Assembly (NCBI GenBank): GCA_963575645.1
Contig: OY754470.1
Span: forward strand, 3,604,501 to 3,668,500
DNA from: Xanthostigma xanthostigma
Taxonomy: Eukaryota > Arthropoda > Insecta > Raphidioptera > Raphidiidae
DNA: 64,000 nt
Reading direction: 5' to 3'
Below the pieces are notes generated by a model. The model was given only the letters and a program-made list of their open reading frames with translations, was not told the origin of the DNA and made no database searches. Below, one piece after another: positions 1 to 12,791 of this stretch (the stretch's first letter is position 1; every line of letters begins with the position of its first letter). A program made the translations under genes and the position numbers.

Positions 1-1256
1 AACAAGGTTTGAGAAAGCGATCCTCAATTTGTTTTTCGATTTTGAAAATGTATTTTGAAAATGTATTTATATACTACATATTTTATAAGTACATGGTGGT
101 GATGTAACGAATGTCAATTTTTATGCGAATGCAAAGATTCAGCTATCAAATCTGGCGTCATTTGTCCAAGATTAAAATTTGACAGCTGATTGGCCGCACA
201 AGTCGTACACTAACATATATAGTGGTTCTGGGTACTAGGTTGATTATTAATACTAGTCTAAACCTTTATTACCTAATGTATAAGTAAAGATTGATAAAAG
301 TAATAATCGTAACGTTTTTAACAAAAGCGCTTGTTTATCCGCAGACATTTTTTTACTGAAGTTGTTTATCTATAATTGGTGCAAATATTGCGTTATAAAA
401 TCCATCTCAAATGTTAGAATTGAGAAAAGTTTAGCAATGTTAACGATTTTGTTAAGGTCTTTAATATTTTATTTTGGCCAAAGTATTTTACCAACAGAAT
501 TTGGCACTGGGATCAGTGTTTTTTTATTGATGCATCTTGACCCAAGTAGATTTAAAATTGCGTTAATTTAAACCATGCCAATTTTATTAGATAACTGGGC
601 TAATTTCAATTTGAACTTGAAGCACTCTATTTTGTGACTCCAGATTCCGAGCGGAAGGTATTGGAAAAATCATAAATTGGTACGATTTTTCAGGCTTTGC
701 GATATTTCAGTAACCGACTAAACTATGATCTAGGATACCTCTTCGTTCTCTATAAAATTACAGAAAAAAATGAACTCGATATGCAAATTTGTTTGGGAGC
801 TTTTAACGCAATATTTTTCCTTTTATATACGTCATAATATTTACTTATACCTATAGTACATAGTTTTTCTGGTCATTGACTTTATTTAGTAATAATAAAT
901 CACAACGTGAGTTTTAACTTTTAAATCAATGTTATATTCAATTCACTTTTTTAATCAAAACATTTATGTCAACAAACTGGGAAATTTTATTTACTTGTTT
1001 GATACCAAAACAAAGTAGCTTTATTATTTTACAGATGTAATAAAACAAATTAGAATGCAATGATAAATAAAGTAACATAAATATATTTTATAGAAACAAG
1101 TGCGTAACTTCCACAATTCATAGATGAATGAATGTAACTGTTTTTAATAACAATTAATTACAGTATGGTAAAACGTAATTAGTAATAAAATTTATTATTT
1201 GCCTATGCGTACACTAGTTGTTACCCGCAGCTTCGTCCGCATGGAATCAGTATATA
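1..1256. other. gene-free AT-rich stretch
   Basis: No gene, splice-paired exon or clear repeat could be supported here. Open frames are short and lack recognisable protein motifs. Confidence 0.6.
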
Positions 1257-2021
1257 CAGAGTGTCCCATTAAGAATGGGACATAGAACAACCGCAGATTC
1301 TCCAATTTAAAATAAAACGATTAAGCGAAATATGCTTAGATAAAATGTTACTCGTTTCCGAAACGCGGGGTGTTGAAGTTGAAAACTGAAAAATTATTAA
1401 TGTTCATAATTTTTTTAATACACCGTATAATTTTACTCAAATCGGCACACTTGTTAAATATCATAAAATGCACCTAACAATAAAAAAATTAGTTCAGTAC
1501 GCTCTACCAGTGGCGTACGGCAGGAGTAAGTAATGCTTGTACCCCTTCTAAATGTTACGCCGCTGTCTAAATTTTAATTTTGACTATAATTTTAATTTTT
1601 TTAATATTTACTAAGTCAATAATGTACACTTGTTAGTTTGTTGTAAAGTCATTGGTTTTCGAGATATTCGCAGTTTTTTTAAGACAAAATTGTAAAAATG
1701 AATATTATTAATAATAATACAAATAAAAAGTACATGTCTATCTATTTTTAACTGCGAATATCTCGAAAACCAATGACTTTACAACAAACTAACAAGTGTA
1801 CATTATTGACTTAGAGAATATCAAAAAAATTAAAATTATACTCAAAATTAAAATTTAGACAGCGGCGTAACATTTAGAAGGGGTACAAGCATTACTTACT
1901 CCTGCCGTACGCCACTGATAGAGCGAGTAACATTTTATCTAAGCATATTTCGCTTAATCGTTTTATTTTGAATTGGAGAATCTGCGGTTGTTCTATGTCC
2001 CATTCTTAATGGGACACCCTG
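1257..2021. mobile_element. foldback mariner-type MITE with TA target duplication
   Basis: Both ends carry an inverted CAGRGTGTCCCATT motif flanked by TA (1255-1256 and 2022-2023), the target preference of Tc1/mariner elements. The arms pair over several hundred bases: the segment near 1503-1680 is repeated inverted near 1750-1925. The left arm has about 150 extra bases (about 1350-1500) with no counterpart on the right, so one arm gained or lost DNA after formation. No transposase frame is present, so it is non-autonomous. Confidence 0.85.
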
Positions 2022-2023
2022 TA

Positions 2024-5000
2024 TAGGTATATTAGACATAATTTTGTTGGTGGGGTTCTGTAGTGCTACGCTTGTTTTTTTCAGGAAAAAAAAGAAAACG
2101 TTATTTATTTAAAATAATAAACGAAAAAAATATAACTTTTAATAATTTATAAATATACTTAGCATAAATAATAAACAATTTATGCTGAAAACGTACACAA
2201 ACTTTGAAGTAAAACGTCGTAAAAAAATTTTTAGTAAGTGAAATATGCTGTTTCGAGTTCAAAGCAAGGTCATAAAATACCGTCTGTGGTTGGCGGTCTC
2301 AACACTTCTGATGCCATTTTTTTCTGGCTGCGTATTTCAAGTCAGATTTAGTTAAAACCAAGTATAATAATTGATTGCATTAGATTACGTGTTTAAGTGA
2401 CATTGAAGTCAAGGGCGTAGATAGGGGGTGGGGGTAAAGGTAAAAAATATTGAATTTTGGAATTTTGTTTTGCTTTACCCCCCCAGGAAAAAAAATATCT
2501 ATGCCCTTGATTGAAGTCGCCCGGTTCCAAAACCAAAATGCCGATTTTGATTTAAAGTCGGTTGGAGTTTGGTCAAAGCCCTTAAAATAAGAATTGGACA
2601 GTTTTCCACGCTTGACGCTATAGTTTCTGTGGATGCGTCATGAACTGTCAGAGCAAATACCAAATCAAAATTTGATAATCCGCAAACAAATGGGGAGAGT
2701 GCCATTAAAAAATCGTTGATAACGTCAGTGTGAAAATGAGTAGGGCTAAAAATAAAAGAAAACCGGCAACAAAGATGCGCGTTTTAAAAAAAGTAAAATT
2801 GATGCCTCTAAAAATGTTGACGGTTGATATACTCTGGGATTTTTACTGGAATGCTCTAGACTAAATTTGCACAGTGTATTTCACGCTTTTAATTAATTAT
2901 AAACTCTATATAATAATCCAGAAGTCTGCGATATTACAGCAAATAACATTAAATTATTATTCTTGAACCCAGAACTTATAATCTAAATTCACGCCAATTA
3001 AAACTTGTTTATGATCGTTGCAAAGACACATTGTCTAAGCACATGTGCGTTTAAATTGAATTGTAGATTATAGACGCTAAACAGCTGAGATCATAGGCGT
3101 ACACGTGTTTGAAACGTCACCGAATAATTTAATTTGAATTTGTCAAATAAACCATAATTTCGTTCGCGTTGTGTTCAGTTCCCGAATTTTTACAATTTTG
3201 GCTGTATTTATTTTTAAATCGATAAAATTAACAATTCTATAAGACGCCAAGTCGGAATAATGTAAGAACATATTGCGAAAAAAATGAGATCGTATTACCT
3301 TTACGTGCGATTGAAGTAAAACTTCTTTTAGTTTGTTTTTGCTACTCTCACTTTTTGGAAAATATTTACTCCCAAATTGAATCACCCACAAATTAAATTA
3401 CGTGGCTATGCTATGCTTGCGTCCAAGTTGGTTTCTTTCTACAGATGCATTTTGATGTCGCCATCTGTCAGTCGATGTCTATAAATAACGGAAGTTGCGT
3501 AAACACGTTACTTCCGTCCGAATTAAGATCTGAGTTACTCTCATGTCGTCTCTAAAGAAGTTTTACTTCAGATTACAATTTTATTTTTCGCATAATGGTT
3601 CTTTAGGGTGTCGTCAAGAAATTCTGAAATGTCTTCCTCCAACGAGGTCCACTACTAGCCTGAGGGTTGGAGGGAGGAACGAAAATCAGGGTTTGCCAGA
3701 TTCTTAGCTTTCTTCCAACTCTACGACAAAATTAGTTAGATACGTACTAAATAAAAGCTAACTAAAAATTCCTACAAAAATTGGTTTAGTGAATTCAAAC
3801 AAACTTCTTTCTACGAGAAGAAAATATACTTATTGCAACATTGCACTAAATTTCTTTAATTATCTCTGTGGTTAAAAGGTAAAAATCATGCATTCAGTAA
3901 AATATTAATTAAATTAATTATTTAATTGAGTTTCGTGTGTTCCAGAGGAAATTTATTGTCCCTTCACATCGAATCCTCTGGGATTAAAACATAAGTATCA
4001 TTAACTTGAAAAAATGTAGTAGATTTTGATAAATGATAGGTACCCTAAATTAAATTCTAGAAGCTTCTAAAACATTTTTCATTTATTCTGTAAAATATAT
4101 AAATCTACAAACTTATTCCCACGAAATTTACAGTCAGATATTTAATAATAATGTTACGGAAAATTTAGTATCTACCTAATTCACATTTTTTTATATAAAT
4201 TTTAGAAGAATAATGGTTCCTCTAGTTCTCAAGTTCTAATCCGATAATCTGTTAAAGATATCATTTTCAATAGTGCCAAAATCCTGCCGACGTATTTGCT
4301 AATGCAGATGTTGTGGCTTTATTACGTGAAATTTTTTGGACAAAATAAAAAAAAATACCCCTTAATACAATCCTTAAAATAATTTTTTTTCTTAATTGCA
4401 ATATTACATATTGTCAATCCAGCGCGGTTGTACCCAGTTAAACACAACCTTCAGTATGTAGAGGAAACCCGCATCACAATTTTTAAATCTTTTTAAAATT
4501 TAAAACGTCGAAACGAACCTTCTGTAAATTTGTGGTGTACAAAGTTTTCCCGAATAAAATTTATCAACCCCTTGCATCGTTTTCTTGCGTGCAAACATAA
4601 TTTCTCAACCCTTACAATGCACCATATGACCCCGAATGAAAGTTTATATTATATACAAGAGGGAAGAATAAAACGTTTTAAGGGTTGATAATACTCTTGT
4701 TCATATATTATAAAAAGGGGTTGTTCTAGTTCATTACTTATGACGAGGTGACTTTGAACTAGTCTAAACATCAAAGTGTCTGGTAGTTTAATGCATTATT
4801 TAAATCGTTTTTTTTTGGGATTTTTAAAAATCATCTGTATGCATTGAGATTTGTTTTTTCTTTCTAAAGCAACTAGAAAACGTTTATCACAAGTTAGTAT
4901 TTTTAAACGTTTTTATTTCGCTTGACTTCGTATAATTTATACGTTTGTTTATAACTGACTTTGTTTCAAATCTTGCGACATCTTTTTCAACTACTTCCCG

Positions 5001-6034
5001 TTTTCCGATTTAGTTGAAATTTTACATACGTGTGTAGAATACAATATTATAACTAACTGACCGGTTTGGCTCTCTTCCGGATGAAATCGCACTTTTAATA
5101 AAACATGCGACAAGATTTGTTCACTTATCGTTGATAGGTATGATGATTTTCGGTTTATCTAGTAATGTATTATCTATGTGAATCATTTCAAGGCGTCGTG
5201 ACCGGTGCGGTATAATTTTATGTCAACGAATATTTGTCTTATTTACGCCTTGGTACTCTTTATTAAATTAAGTGAACGTCAGTTATTAATTAAAAAAAAA
5301 TTCTATTTTCAACTTCATGTAAGAACCGCTCATGAAAAAAACAATATATATGTAATATTGAAAAAAATCAAAGTCAATATTTTTTTTTACTCAAAAAAAG
5401 AGTAAATTTAGTAAACCCCAACTTTAAGGAAGTGTTTCTTCGAAAAGACGTATACCTTAGTATAGCTACCGGTATCCTTTTATAATAGAAGACTTAAATC
5501 AAATCCGTGTAATTTTGTTCCATGTGTAACTGCAAAACTTTGTCGGTTCTTTTCACAAACACCCTGTATAACCCCACACAAGATTTGTTACGACACACAT
5601 GCCTACATATTACATAATGCATGTCTATCGTATAGAGTTATATTTTGCAGTTTATGAGGGTCTCATCAATCATTTTTAACAAGATTCTCACAGTACATCT
5701 CTATAAGGCATTCAAGATTAATTTTTGGGTGAAACAAGACACATATATGTTTTAAATTTAAAATAAATGTTTTATTAAAATTGACACATTTCAGTTGAGC
5801 CAGCCCTGTACTTGCTTTTAGTGTGAATTGTTACAACGATAATCGATCCAAAGCAGAGAATCTAATGAATTATTTATAAAGTAAAGAACGTGGAATATTT
5901 TCTCATGCGGCGTCCCGTTTCTACACTTACAAACCCTATTTTAAAACTTTCTACAGGTATGGAAAATGAGATACGTAAAAACTCTGAAACATCTGTGTTG
6001 TATTTTTTTTTAATAAAAATAATTTCCTGATTCA
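2024..6034. other. intergenic DNA with one small MITE
   Basis: No gene was recognised. Visible structure: a short imperfect inverted repeat (about 2405-2512) around a G-run and a C-run, a palindrome-ended MITE (3313-3571, listed separately) and a TATAAAAAG string at 4709-4717 that could be a core promoter but has no convincing initiator at the right distance. Upstream non-coding exons of the following aminopeptidase gene could lie here but cannot be identified by eye. Confidence 0.5.
3313..3571. mobile_element. MITE with palindromic GAAGT..ACTTC termini
   Basis: The left end at 3313-3331 and the right end at 3552-3571 are inverted copies of a motif that is itself palindromic (GAAGT, 3-base spacer, ACTTC, then TTTAG). 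The same termini recur at about 12437-12540, 18046-18270, 31056-31165, 36800-36960, 48713-49568 and 59940-60064, so this is a dispersed family. The internal part near 3420-3550 matches 59940-60050. Confidence 0.7.
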
Positions 6035-6042
6035 GTCTAGAT

Positions 6043-6484
6043 CAGTGTTTCCCAATTAGTGGTACGCGTACCCCCAGGGGTACGTGAAGTTGCATAAAGG
6101 GGTACGTGCGGCTATCAGTAAAAACAAGAACAATTTCCAAAATATTATTTTATTACGATCATCATCGTAAAAGCACTATTGTACTGTAATTTGAAAATAA
6201 TAAATGTTATTTAAACTGACTTATTTTTTTTATTTATCACTAGCTGTGCCCCGCGGTGTCACTCGCGGTTTAAGTAGCCTATCTGTTAATCCAGGGTGTC
6301 AACTACCTGTATACCAAATTTCATCAAAATTGGTCCAGGCGTTTGAGCGTGGAGAAGTAACAAACATAGACACACTCACAAACTTTCGCATTTATAATAT
6401 TAGTGTGATTGCTACAATAAGGGGTACGCAGGTTTGAGGTCTTTTTTGAAGTGGTACGCAGCAAAAACTAATTGGGAACCACTG
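6043..6484. mobile_element. non-autonomous hAT element with perfect 8-bp TSD
   Basis: Terminal inverted repeats begin CAGTGTTTCCCAATTAG on the left and, read inward, CAGTGGTTCCCAATTAG on the right. The flanks are identical 8-bp duplications GTCTAGAT (6035-6042 and 6485-6492), the hallmark of hAT transposition. The interior has no transposase and is interrupted by a Helitron (6240-6408). It sits about 400 bp upstream of the first coding exon of APN-A. Confidence 0.92.
6240..6408 (-). mobile_element. short non-autonomous Helitron nested in the hAT element
   Basis: Read on the minus strand it begins TCACACTAATATTATAAATG and ends CTAG before a T, the TC...CTAG-T structure of Helitrons, with no target duplication. 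The interior has the GC-rich segment next to the CTAG end that is typical of the lepidopteran-type family. It lies inside the hAT copy and is therefore younger. Confidence 0.8.
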
Positions 6485-6880
6485 GTCTAGATAATACTTC
6501 GCGTCCACAAAAAAAATTTCCATTATTTTGCTTTTTGACATGGAAATTGGGGATTAGACGATAGAGGGATATCAATCTGATATAGCAAAACACTTTTGAA
6601 AAAGTTCGAGAACCTCAAAGCTTTGAGGCTTTGAGAACCTTCGTGACTACAACAATATTTTAATAACTATTGTTTTTTCAAACGGTTCTGGTCCGATAAC
6701 AGTCCCAAAATAACTGTTACTGTTATTTTGTCTCATAATTACTGATGAAAGGCTAGCTTTGTTTAATATTTGATTTGTGAATTTCGTAGTAGGTATGTCA
6801 ATAATATTTGTTCTGTACAGATCGGCGGCAACAGCCAGTCGTCGGGTCAAGCGGTCGACCAAGGACCAAAATCGATCCCG

Positions 6881-9800
6881 ATGACCCAGGCACCTGAGAC
6901 TTTGGGCATCATGGACGGAACAACACCGACCACGGCCTACGTGACGAAACGCGGCATCCACATTTCACGCGGACTCGCGCTTATTTTAATCGTTATATTT
7001 TTAGGTATCGATACTATTTATTCTATTCTATTATTTTAATTTTGGAAGCAAAAAATACGAGAAATAAAATAGTAAAAATATCAATACTAAAATTTAGTTA
7101 CCAGAAATGTTATTTTTTTTTTTGTTTTGGTTCAGAGCGTTCTGCCACTGACTCAGTCATCCCTTGCGTAAACTGCCACTGAATAATTTGATTACTTACG
7201 ATAGGTAGTCTTTACCTTGATTACTGCGCAACAATAATATTTTCTATCAGGTGCAAAATGATTCATATACTAATAATTTATAAATTGTAACAAAGAAATT
7301 AAAACGGGCTCGTATTACATACATGTTGTTGAAATGAAAACACAAAATTGTTTTCTTTTCAAAAAATCAACAATACGATACTGAAAAAATATGTTTCTTA
7401 TCTAACACTAACAATTCACCAAGCGTATGAAATCCGATCGAGGCGCACGGTAATAGCCAGGCCAAGTTCTCGCAACAAGCCAAAAGAACACACGCTGAAT
7501 GTCTATTTACATGAATCAACTTAAGACCTATTTATCACACACATAAGCTGACTCCTTATTAACAGGAAAATATTAAAACCTATAAGGTACTTCCCGTGCA
7601 CTTAGAACTTGAAAGTTGAGCACAAGTAAAAGAAAACATCACCCTAAACTATCCTACCAAATACCATGTTCTTTTGTACAATTCTGTTTGGCCATTAAAA
7701 GAATGAAAATAAAAAACGATACCAAATTCCATTCTAATTCCAAACATATTAATTGGAAGATCGTTAATGAAAATGTCAAAAGCAGTGGACCGAGAATGCT
7801 TCCTTGGGGCACTCCTCTGGATATAATATTTATTGTTTTGGTAGGATGAAACATTGCCATTTTCTGTTTTTCACAACAGGTAGTTTAATCGTAACCGGCG
7901 TATTGGTGTACGTCTTCACACGATGCCAGTCATCCGCGTCAACTTCTTCGTCACCGCAACACAATCAAGAGTTCGTCAACTGTACCGCATCGACTCCCGT
8001 CACGATGTTCTCCAGCACCGAACCTATGTACCCCACGTTGGACGGCTTCACCACCACACAGTCTTACCTGTCGAGCACGGAGGCGTCGTCGGAAACAAAA
8101 GAATCACGTCTCGATCATCGCTTGCCGCGATCCATTGTGCCACATTCTTACGACATCAAACTAATTCCATTCATTTATGAAGGGAACTTTACATTCCATG
8201 GTGATATTTCAATAGTACTTAATGTGACCGAAGTTACGAACAATATTACGTTACATTCGGAAAACTTAACTATTAATTATGTTAATGTGTATAGAGTTTC
8301 GAGGGATTCAATACATTCTAAACAGAACCCTAGTGATTTTAACATTAAAATACCAAATTTTGAAGTAACCAACGATACTGCGAGACAGTTTGTAATAATT
8401 AAGTTGGTTGACAATTTAGTTGTTGGACAACAGTGCATTGTCAGAATGAAGTTCACAGGTGTTCTAAACGATGTTCTTATGGGTTTTTATAGAAGTTCTT
8501 ATGTTGTTGATGGCCAAAAAAGGTAAAAATATCTTCATTTTTAAATTAGAAAAAAATATTTCAATAGCTTACGATGTATTGAAATTCTTCAGGGAACAAT
8601 GATTAAAACATTTATTAATTTAAATTCTGTAGATGGATAGCAGCTACACAATTTCAACCTACGGATGCCCGCAGAGCATTTCCCTGTTTCGATGAACCAA
8701 ATCTCAAAGCCAGGTTTAAAATCAGTATCGGTCGACCGAAAAATATGACATCAATCTCGAATATGCCTCGTCGAGGAAAATCTGAGCCAATGTAAGCATT
8801 TGACTCTTGTTCGGATTTTCAGTTCTCTACTTATTTTTAAAATGTGATAATTTTTTTTCCAGAGACAATTTATTAGGATATGAATGGGACCATTTCGAAA
8901 ATTCATTGCCTATGTCGACATACTTAGTTGCATTCTGCGTAACAGATTTCGGACACATTGAAAACGATGCAAAAAACTTTTCGGTTTGGACAAGACAGGA
9001 CGCTTTGTCTCAAGCCAGATACAGTCTTAAAATAGGCCCTAAAATATTGAAATATTTTGAACAATATTTTCATATTAGATATCCACTACCCAAGATGGAT
9101 ATGATTGCCTTACCAGACTTCGCCGCTGGAGCCATGGAGAATTGGGGCATAATTACTTACCGGTAATAAAATTAATTCTTTTATCTTTCAATAAATAGTT
9201 TGACAAGTGGACTGCGCCTTCTCTCCTCTAAAACTATTAGATGTCTAACGCTATTTTATTTGTGATGTAATTTTAATCTATCTAATCACAGAGAAACGGC
9301 CCTTTTATATCAAGAAGACGTTTCTACAAGCTACAACCAACAGCGAATTGCAACAGTCGTATCGCATGAACTGGCGCACCAGTGGTTCGGTAATCTGGTG
9401 ACGCCATCCTGGTGGACTGATCTGTGGCTAAATGAAGGATTTGCTAGCTACGTAGAATATATCGGCGTCGACGCCGTCCAACCCCGCTGGAAGATATTAG
9501 ATCAGTTCATTGTGCATGAACTACATGTCGTATTTAGTCTCGACGCGCTAGAATCTTCGCATCAAATCTCAGTTGAAGTTGGCCATCCCGACGAAATTAA
9601 TGAGATTTTCGATAGAATATCTTATGCAAAAGGTATTTAATATCATTACCAAAGTTTTGTTGTTGCCTTCAAACACAAAAATCAACAAATTGTGTTTTAA
9701 TTTTTTGTTTTTTTTCATTAGGTGCTTCCATAATAAGAATGATGGACCATTTTCTCACCACAGATATATTCAAAAAAGGCTTAACAAATTATTTGAACAG

Positions 9801-11947
9801 CCGGTGAGTTTTAATTAATTTATAGTCACTTTTAAGGTTCTATACATACGATGAAAAAACGGAACCATTATAGGATCACACTCATGTCCGTCTCTCCATG
9901 CGAGTTCAACTCGCACTTGACTGGTTATTTTCATATTATTTATCGATGCAAAATATCATTAAGTACGCTCATGATCTCAGTTGTAGAGAATCTATATTTC
10001 ACAATCATGATTCAGTTATTCAATTATGCTATAATCTGAGTGTTTTTTGCAAACTCTTCGTCGGGAGTTTTGAAATGTTATTGACCCAAATATCTCTGTT
10101 TTAATCCAGCTATCTTTAAAGTCCTTCTTGCAGTTTGGAATTCGCATTAAAATGTAATTATCAAAAATATTAAATAGTAAATATTTTTTTTAATGACAGA
10201 AAATATAGCTGTGCGGAGCAGAACGATTTGTGGGAAGCTTTAACCATTGAAGCCCACAATGAAAATGTTTTAGATGAAAATGTATCTATTAAAGATATAA
10301 TGGATACATGGACTCTTCAGACTGGATACCCAGTTGTTACTGTTGAACGAAATTATAAAGCAAACACAATGGAGTTAACGCAAGAACGATTCTTGCTCTT
10401 GGGCAATAGCAGTTCATCACAAGATCCAACGTGGTGGATACCCATCACGTATACGTCTAAAAACAATTTAGACTTTGTAACAACCAAACCAAAATATTGG
10501 ATGAAAGCCAATCAAAAAAGACTGACAATAAACGAGATGAATGTTGGAGAGAAAGACTGGGTTTTGTTAAATGTAAAGGAAACTGGATATTACAGAGTAA
10601 ACTATGATCAAAGAAATTGGCGACTATTAACTGAACAGTTGCTTGACCCAAAACAATACAATATTATAGATGCAGCAAATCGAGCTCAATTAATAAACGA
10701 CGCTATGAATTTGGCGAGGTCCGGCAAACTGAATTACGATCTAGCATTGAATGTCACCAGATACCTTGAGCATGAGAGAGATTACGTACCATGGAAAGCA
10801 GCATTTGTTGCATTCGATTTTATGGAAAGTATGCTGGTTAAAAGTGGAAGTTATGACAAATTCAAGGTAAGATATGCGTTAATATATTTTGCCGAGACAG
10901 TATTAAACAAACATATTTATTTCCAGTCGTATGTATTGGCTTTAATCGACGGTCTATATCAAGACACTGGCTTCAAGGACGACCCCCAAGACGAGCAATT
11001 AACAGTGTTCAAGAGAGTCGAAGTTTTACACTGGGCGTGCTCATTTTCACAGATTGACTGCACCAGGCAGTCTGTCATCCAGTTTCAGAACTGGATGGTG
11101 TTACCAGATCCAGACAAAAACAATCCGTAAGTAACATTGCATAGTCACTCATTAAATATCAAATGAATTTATTATGTTATTAACTAAAAAAACTTGTGTT
11201 TGTTAGAATATCTCCAAATTTAAAGAATGTTGTGTACTGCGCCGCAATAAGAGTTGGTGGTCAACCAGAATGGGATTTCGCGTGGAAGCGATATCTGAAC
11301 AGCAATGTCGGATCAGAACGTGAAATATTGATGAACGCTTTGGGTTGCACCAGAGAGACTTGGATTCTAAGTCGATATTTAGAGTGGTCATTGACGGAAG
11401 GTTCTGGAATAAGAAAACAGGACACACCGCGCGTGTTTGCTTCCGTCGCTTCCAATGTTATAGGACAGCAGCTCGCTTTCAATGTTTTACGGAACGAATG
11501 GAGCAGAATTAGAAAGTAGTACGTTACACACGATTTTGAACTAATTTAGAGAATACTGACATTGAAAAAGCACTAATCGTTTTTCTTTTCGTTTAGTTTA
11601 GGGTCGTCTATGTCAACAATTAACAATATTGTTAAAGCGACAACCAAAAAAATGAACACGGCTTTTGAATTAAAAGATGTAGGTATCTAGCCAAGCAATT
11701 ACTTAGAACCGTTCTGTCTTTAACGAAGTTAACTTTTTACAGTTTCTGTGAAAAAAACATGTTTTTTTTAACATTTCTCCTGAATTTGTTACAGCTAAAG
11801 GATTTCGCCAAAGAGCATCATGACGAACTAGGCCAAGCTTTTCGAAGTGTAGAACAATCAATTGAAAATGCAGAGTCCAACATACAGTGGATGATGAACA
11901 ATTACAAGAATATTGTAAACTGGTTAGAAAGCGCCGTGCCTAGTTAA
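6881..11947 (+). CDS. aminopeptidase N-like, M1 zinc metallopeptidase, type II membrane (APN-A)
   Basis: Predicted to remove N-terminal residues from peptides outside the cell. Exons: 6881-7004, 7880-8522, 8633-8791, 8863-9162, 9292-9632, 9722-9803, 10200-10866, 10927-11126, 11207-11515, 11597-11678, 11795-11947; phases agree at every junction and give about 1019 residues. A short cytoplasmic tail precedes one hydrophobic segment formed across the first intron, then a Ser/Thr-rich stalk and the peptidase. GAMEN is at about 398-402, HELAH at 434-438 with the third zinc ligand Glu about 457, and the catalytic-tyrosine motif SYAKG at 519-523, so it should be active. There is no C-terminal GPI signal. 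The start is uncertain: the exon appears to begin at 6821 after a good acceptor and is open upstream of ATG 6881; ATG 6911 has a better context; an upstream coding exon is possible. Possible polyadenylation signal near 12270. Confidence 0.88.
10867..10926 (+). other. 60-nt stop-free intron of APN-A
   Basis: The sequence starts GTAAGA and ends TTTCCAG, is exactly 60 nt and contains no stop in the reading frame, so retaining it would only add 20 residues. It is called an intron because the same phase-0 position holds an intron in both paralogues (69 nt in APN-B, 815 nt in APN-C) and because removal restores family alignment. Confidence 0.75.
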
Positions 11948-12791
11948 CAGGTGGATATAAACATAATCTCTTTCAGCATTATTCTGAGAGTTTCGTGAAT
12001 TTATGTGAATTGAATATTAAAAAATACTAATTGATTTTTTTTTCTAATTTTAGAGATATTTGAAATGAATGAAAAATACACCAAAGAATCTCGTGATTAT
12101 AAAACAAAGAGACATGTAAATAAAATGCATATCTGAACCAGAAGTGTGGGGTAATATTTATAAAGAAATATTTTTTGTCCGCCACAAATATTAAAGCATT
12201 TAAGAATATTTATATATGTTTAAATATAAAGTGCAGTATGTGTATTAATTAATTAGCATTAAGTTACTAAATAAATAAAGTTCTTATTCAATATTTTCTT
12301 TGAGGAAATATCCAATCCAATGTTTTTGTGTATTTTTATCAAACGTTCAGAAACAATTTATTTTTGTCTGTACTGACTGAATTTATTATTAAACATAAAA
12401 TATTTTTTATTTGAAATCTAAAAAAATAAACTTAAAAATAACTTGGTAACACAAAATGAATAACGCAACAATGAAACGAGTTCATAACTCTTAAGAAGTT
12501 TCACTTCCCCGTGAGCTTATGTTGGCTCACACGTGTTTTAATAAATAAATCAATAAGAATTGATCTAGATTTTTTATTAATACACCTACATAAATTATAT
12601 AAAGGTTTATTTAAAACAATTTTCTTAATTGATGTTAAAATTAAAAATAAAACGAATGTTTTACTTGATGAACAAAGATATTTTAATGATATGATATGCA
12701 ACTGTACTTAAAATCGGAGATGTACTGAAATTAATTCACTTTGAACTTTTTTTAATAGATCGAACAACAATATTCGTTTGCGTAATAGTTA
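11948..12791. other. convergent 3' intergenic region of APN-A and APN-B
   Basis: This holds both 3' untranslated regions. AATAAA strings near 12270 serve the plus-strand gene; TTTATT at 12573-12578 or 12606-12611 could serve the minus-strand gene. A copy of the GAAGT..ACTTC MITE family lies at about 12437-12540 in minus orientation, so it may be transcribed in the tail of APN-B. Confidence 0.6.
12437..12540 (-). mobile_element. copy of the GAAGT..ACTTC palindromic MITE family
   Basis: The minus strand reads from a GTGAGC-containing flank through GGGGAAGTGAAACTTCTTAAG and on to a segment closely similar to about 18066-18150 and 36829-36900. Confidence 0.65.

Noticed and set aside
2499-2705. 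68-residue minus-strand frame near 2.6 kb
   Set aside because: No splice partner, no motif and a repeat-like boundary; most likely chance.
4709-4740. TATA-driven promoter of APN-A
   Set aside because: A good TATA string, but no initiator at the right spacing and no nearby first exon joined to APN-A.
6821-6880. Coding exon extension upstream of ATG 6881
   Set aside because: Possible, since an acceptor and open frame exist, but no upstream start codon or exon was found; left as a note in the APN-A entry.
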